DNA of 64,000 bases from assembly GCF_000255555.1 (NCBI RefSeq), contig NZ_AGRW01000045.1, positions 59,326-123,325 of the forward strand, written 5' to 3'. Positions 61,965 to 64,000 of this stretch are shown here, one piece after another. The notes below the pieces were generated by a model. It was not told the origin of the DNA. It was given only the letters and a program-made list of their open reading frames with translations, and searched no databases. The stretch comes from Treponema saccharophilum DSM 2985 (GTDB taxonomy: Bacteria > Spirochaetota > Spirochaetia > Treponematales > Treponemataceae). Each line of letters begins with the position of its first letter. Position 1 is the stretch's first letter. The translations under genes and the position numbers were made by a program.

Positions 61965-61999
61965 GCGTAGTCGAAATGACAAAACAAGTTCAGCATGAC
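61932..61999. repeat. Inverted-repeat element before the LRR remnant
   Basis: TTCGACTTCGCTCA (61932-61945) and TGAGCGTAGTCGAA (61962-61975) form an imperfect stem, followed by AACAAGTTCAGCATGAC, a half of the small dispersed hairpin type seen at 62196-62216. Confidence 0.65.
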
Positions 62000-62015
62000 A
62001 TGAGGAGAATAAACA

Positions 62016-62193
62016 ATGGCAGATGTTGATTTTTTGGATATTGAAAACGGCGTGCTGGTTCTGCCAATCGCTTTTATTCATGCAGTTCGGCGGAACAGTG
62101 GCGCAGTGGAAAGCAGTGAAAAAAGGCGCGGACTGGAACTACGGCGTTCCTGCAAAGCTCGTGAAATGCGCTGACGGCGACGCGATGCTGTAG
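62016..62193 (+). pseudogene. Remnant of a BspA-type LRR gene
   Basis: The start 'MADVDFLDIENGVLVLP' (62016) is followed, in a frame shifted by one base from 62086, by 'FGGTVAQWKAVKKGADWN' and 'KLVKCADGDAML', the typical last module of LRR proteins here. All central repeats are missing. The ribosome binding site and first codons match those of the next gene 220 bases later, so it looks like a deleted copy. Confidence 0.8.
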
Positions 62194-62195
62194 AG

Positions 62196-62216
62196 ATGCT
62201 GAAACGAGTTCAGCAT
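62196..62216. repeat. Small dispersed hairpin element
   Basis: ATGCTGAA (62196-62203) and TTCAGCAT (62209-62216) around ACGAG, just before the ribosome binding site of the last LRR gene. Confidence 0.7.
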
Positions 62217-62235
62217 GACGTGAGGAGAATAAACA

Positions 62236-63654
62236 ATGGCAGATATTTGGGAAATTGAGGACGAAAGGCTGAAGCAGAAAGCAAAAAACAAAAAGATTGC
62301 CGAAGTGCAGAAAGCAGGTGCGGTCGCTCTGATTTCTGCTTTGCTTGAGGGCGTGGAGGACTCTTCTGTCGAGATTCTCTCAAACAAGAAGAATGAAACA
62401 GTCGCTCTTGTGAAAGCTGGGAAGAATGTCGGCGTATTCAAGTTCGGTGAGGTTTCGTCAAAGTGGCTTCCGAAAATCCAGAAAGTGATTGAAGCCTTCT
62501 CGGACTTCTCGAAGAGCGGAGAAGAAATCTTTGACGTGATAAAAAAGCAAAGGCTGCCGCTTGCCGAGATTCCCAAAACGGAAGCGGAGAACATTACGTT
62601 CAAGGCGGATTCCGACGGCTCTCTGAACCTGTTTGCCAAAGGCGTATTGACTGAACATAACTGGAGCGGCGTGAAGAACCTCGCTTTGTTCGGCATCACG
62701 GAACTCGATGCATCACGTAGCGGAATAATATACGGAGTGTTCTCGAACTGCAAGTCCCTTGTATCGGTGGCTCTTCCCGAGGGCATGGAGAAAATCGGCG
62801 AGAGGGCGTTCAGTTACTGCGAGTCGCTTTCGTCTGTGGTGATTCCGTCTAGTGTCACGGAAATCTGCGAGAGTGCGTTCTATGACTGCACGTCGCTTAC
62901 GTCGGTGGAGATTCCCGAGGGCGTCACGGAAATCTGCGAGAGTGCGTTCTATGACTGCACGTCGCTTTCGTCTGTGGTGATTCCGTCAAGCGTCACTGTA
63001 ATCGGCGAGTATGCGTTCTGTGGTTGCAAGTCGCTTACGTCGGTGGAGATTCCCGAGGGCGTCACGGAAATCGGCGAGAAGGCGTTCGAGGGATGCAACA
63101 TCAGCGAACTTTCGCATCCGTGCCTCACGATAAAGGGTGGATTCGCAATCAAGGACAACGTGCTTCTGTACTGCACAAGTCCGAGCGATTCAATCACGAT
63201 TCCCGAAGGAGTCACGGAAATCTGCGAGAGTGCGTTCAGAGGCTGCACGTCGCTTGCGTCTGTGGTGATTCCGCCGAGCATCACGGAAATCGGCGAGAGG
63301 GCGTTCGAGGGATGCACGTCGCTTTCTTCGGTGGCGATTGGCGAGGGTGTCACGAAAATCGACTGGTGCGCGTTCAGGGACTGCTCGTCGCTGTCGTCTG
63401 TGGTGATTCCGCCGAGCGTCACGAAAATCGACTGGTGCGCGTTCTATGGCTGCTCGTCGCTCTCGTCGGTGTCGATTCCGCCGAGCGTCGCGGAAATCGG
63501 CAAGTATGCGTTCTTTCACTGCGATTCGCTTTCGTCGGTGGAGTTCGGCGGAACGATGGCGCAGTGGGACGCGGTGAAAAAAGGCAAAGACTGGAACGGC
63601 AATGCTTCCGCAAAAACAGTGAAGTGCGCCGACGGGGAAGCGGCGCTTGCCTAG
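62236..63654 (+). CDS. BspA-type leucine-rich-repeat protein
   Basis: A 472-residue protein. Residues 1-150 are a non-repeat helical domain ('MADIWEIEDERLKQKAKNKK'); then about twelve TpLRR repeats of 23 residues ('VTEICESAFYDCTSLTSVEIPEG') follow to about residue 435. The end is the 'FGGTMAQWDAVKKGKDWNG...KCADGEAAL' module. The repeats are nearly identical at the DNA level (69-base period, about 62770-63540), implying frequent recombination. No signal peptide. GAGGAG precedes the start, and the leader is duplicated from the remnant gene upstream. Confidence 0.9.
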   Translation: MADIWEIEDERLKQKAKNKKIAEVQKAGAVALISALLEGVEDSSVEILSNKKNETVALVKAGKNVGVFKFGEVSSKWLPKIQKVIEAFSDFSKSGEEIFDVIKKQRLPLAEIPKTEAENITFKADSDGSLNLFAKGVLTEHNWSGVKNLALFGITELDASRSGIIYGVFSNCKSLVSVALPEGMEKIGERAFSYCESLSSVVIPSSVTEICESAFYDCTSLTSVEIPEGVTEICESAFYDCTSLSSVVIPSSVTVIGEYAFCGCKSLTSVEIPEGVTEIGEKAFEGCNISELSHPCLTIKGGFAIKDNVLLYCTSPSDSITIPEGVTEICESAFRGCTSLASVVIPPSITEIGERAFEGCTSLSSVAIGEGVTKIDWCAFRDCSSLSSVVIPPSVTKIDWCAFYGCSSLSSVSIPPSVAEIGKYAFFHCDSLSSVEFGGTMAQWDAVKKGKDWNGNASAKTVKCADGEAALA

Positions 63655-63692
63655 CCTTTGCCCGTTCTAAGAAGCGCTTGCTTGTTCCCTTG

Positions 63693-64000
63693 CCCGTTCT
63701 AAGTTCGGCTTAGTTGTAGCAAGCGTTCGCCGGCACGCGCGGGGGCGCGTACCTACCGTGGCCGGGGGGACGCGGATTGTCTAGCCTTTGCCCGTTCTAA
63801 GTTCGGCTTAGTTGTAGCAAGCGTTCGCCGGCACGCGACGGGGCGCGTACCTACCGTGGCGGGGGGGACGCGGATTGCCTAGTCTTTGCCCGTTCTAAGT
63901 TCGGCTTAGTTGTAGCAAGCGTTCGCCGGTACGCGCGGGGGCGCGTGCCTACCGTGGCGGATGCGCGCGTGTTGATGGGGATTTGCCCGTTCTAAGAAGC
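63693..64000. repeat. 98-bp tandem repeats running off the right edge
   Basis: CCCGTTCTAAGTTCGGCTTAG starts at 63693, 63791 and 63889 (98-base period), and a fourth CCCGTTCTAAG begins at 63986. Each unit also has GCAAGCGTTCGCCGG and a GC-rich hairpin ACGCGC-GGGG-GCGCGT. A related start lies at 63661. No gene is seen in 63655-64000. Confidence 0.9.

Noticed and set aside
62770..63540. Tandem DNA repeats as a non-coding satellite
   Set aside because: The 69-base period is the 23-residue LRR repeat of an intact gene.
60540..64000. Integron attC cassette array
   Set aside because: Treponemes can carry integrons and the repeats are spaced and structured, but I found no paired RYYYAAC / GTTRRRY core sites at suitable distance and no integrase gene in the window.

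Overview
The window reads as chromosome-like DNA of a host-associated, carbohydrate-fermenting spirochaete, most likely a rumen or gut Treponema. I infer this from gene content only: BspA-type leucine-rich-repeat (LRR) proteins, a Cache chemoreceptor, LPP20 and other lipoproteins, c-di-GMP enzymes, several sugar-uptake and sugar-cleaving loci, and a DUF4469-like protein. No rRNA or other phylogenetic marker is present. One tRNA gene, tRNA-Gly(CCC), was found.

Layout. 1-3132 (minus): a sugar-sensing relay made of a membrane-anchored periplasmic binding protein, a YesM-type histidine kinase and a YesN-type regulator cut by the left edge. It is divergent from 3280-7255 (plus), the L-arabinose pathway araB-araA-araD. 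7508-9596: exonuclease III, tRNA-Gly and a membrane coiled-coil protein. 9796-15681 (minus): a five-gene run with a Cache/PAS/GGDEF cyclase, a sugar-binding lipoprotein, a GGDEF-EAL protein, an NfeD-like protein and an SPFH protein. 16099-18820 (minus): two lipoproteins. 19007-23537 (plus): two large LRR proteins. 23778-27420: a chemoreceptor and SstT.

27482-32946 (minus) is the most unusual locus. Four overlapping genes encode a nucleotidylyltransferase, a PEP-synthase-like phosphotransferase with a swivelling His domain, a cysteine desulfurase and a radical SAM enzyme with the sequence signature of viperin. Four very small genes lie upstream on the same strand, and an AT-rich strip of unrecognised genes follows (32950-35022). 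I propose a nucleotide-modifying, possibly antiviral, system.

35145-43493 (minus): hemerythrin, then a melibiose-type cluster (GH36, a glycosyltransferase-like protein, TetR, an MFS symporter), and a porin-like outer-membrane protein. 43911-46587: a complete plasmid-type replication and partition module (operator/centromere repeats, ParA, ribbon-helix-helix partner, Rep, seven 22-bp iterons). This points to an integrated plasmid or a chromid.

46904-60531 (plus): galactoside and cellobiose use, with galT-galM-galK, a LacI-type regulator with matching operators before galT and its own gene, an ABC sugar importer, a GH35 beta-galactosidase and a GH94 cellobiose phosphorylase. 60540-64000 is repeat-rich: a DUF4469-like protein, a tandem hairpin array, a broken LRR gene, an intact LRR gene and 98-bp tandem repeats running off the right edge.

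Together the genes describe a cell that takes up arabinose, melibiose-type galactosides, beta-galactosides and cellobiose and couples sugar sensing to transcription and c-di-GMP. Several genes lack a Shine-Dalgarno sequence and have a -10 box about six bases before ATG, suggesting leaderless mRNAs.
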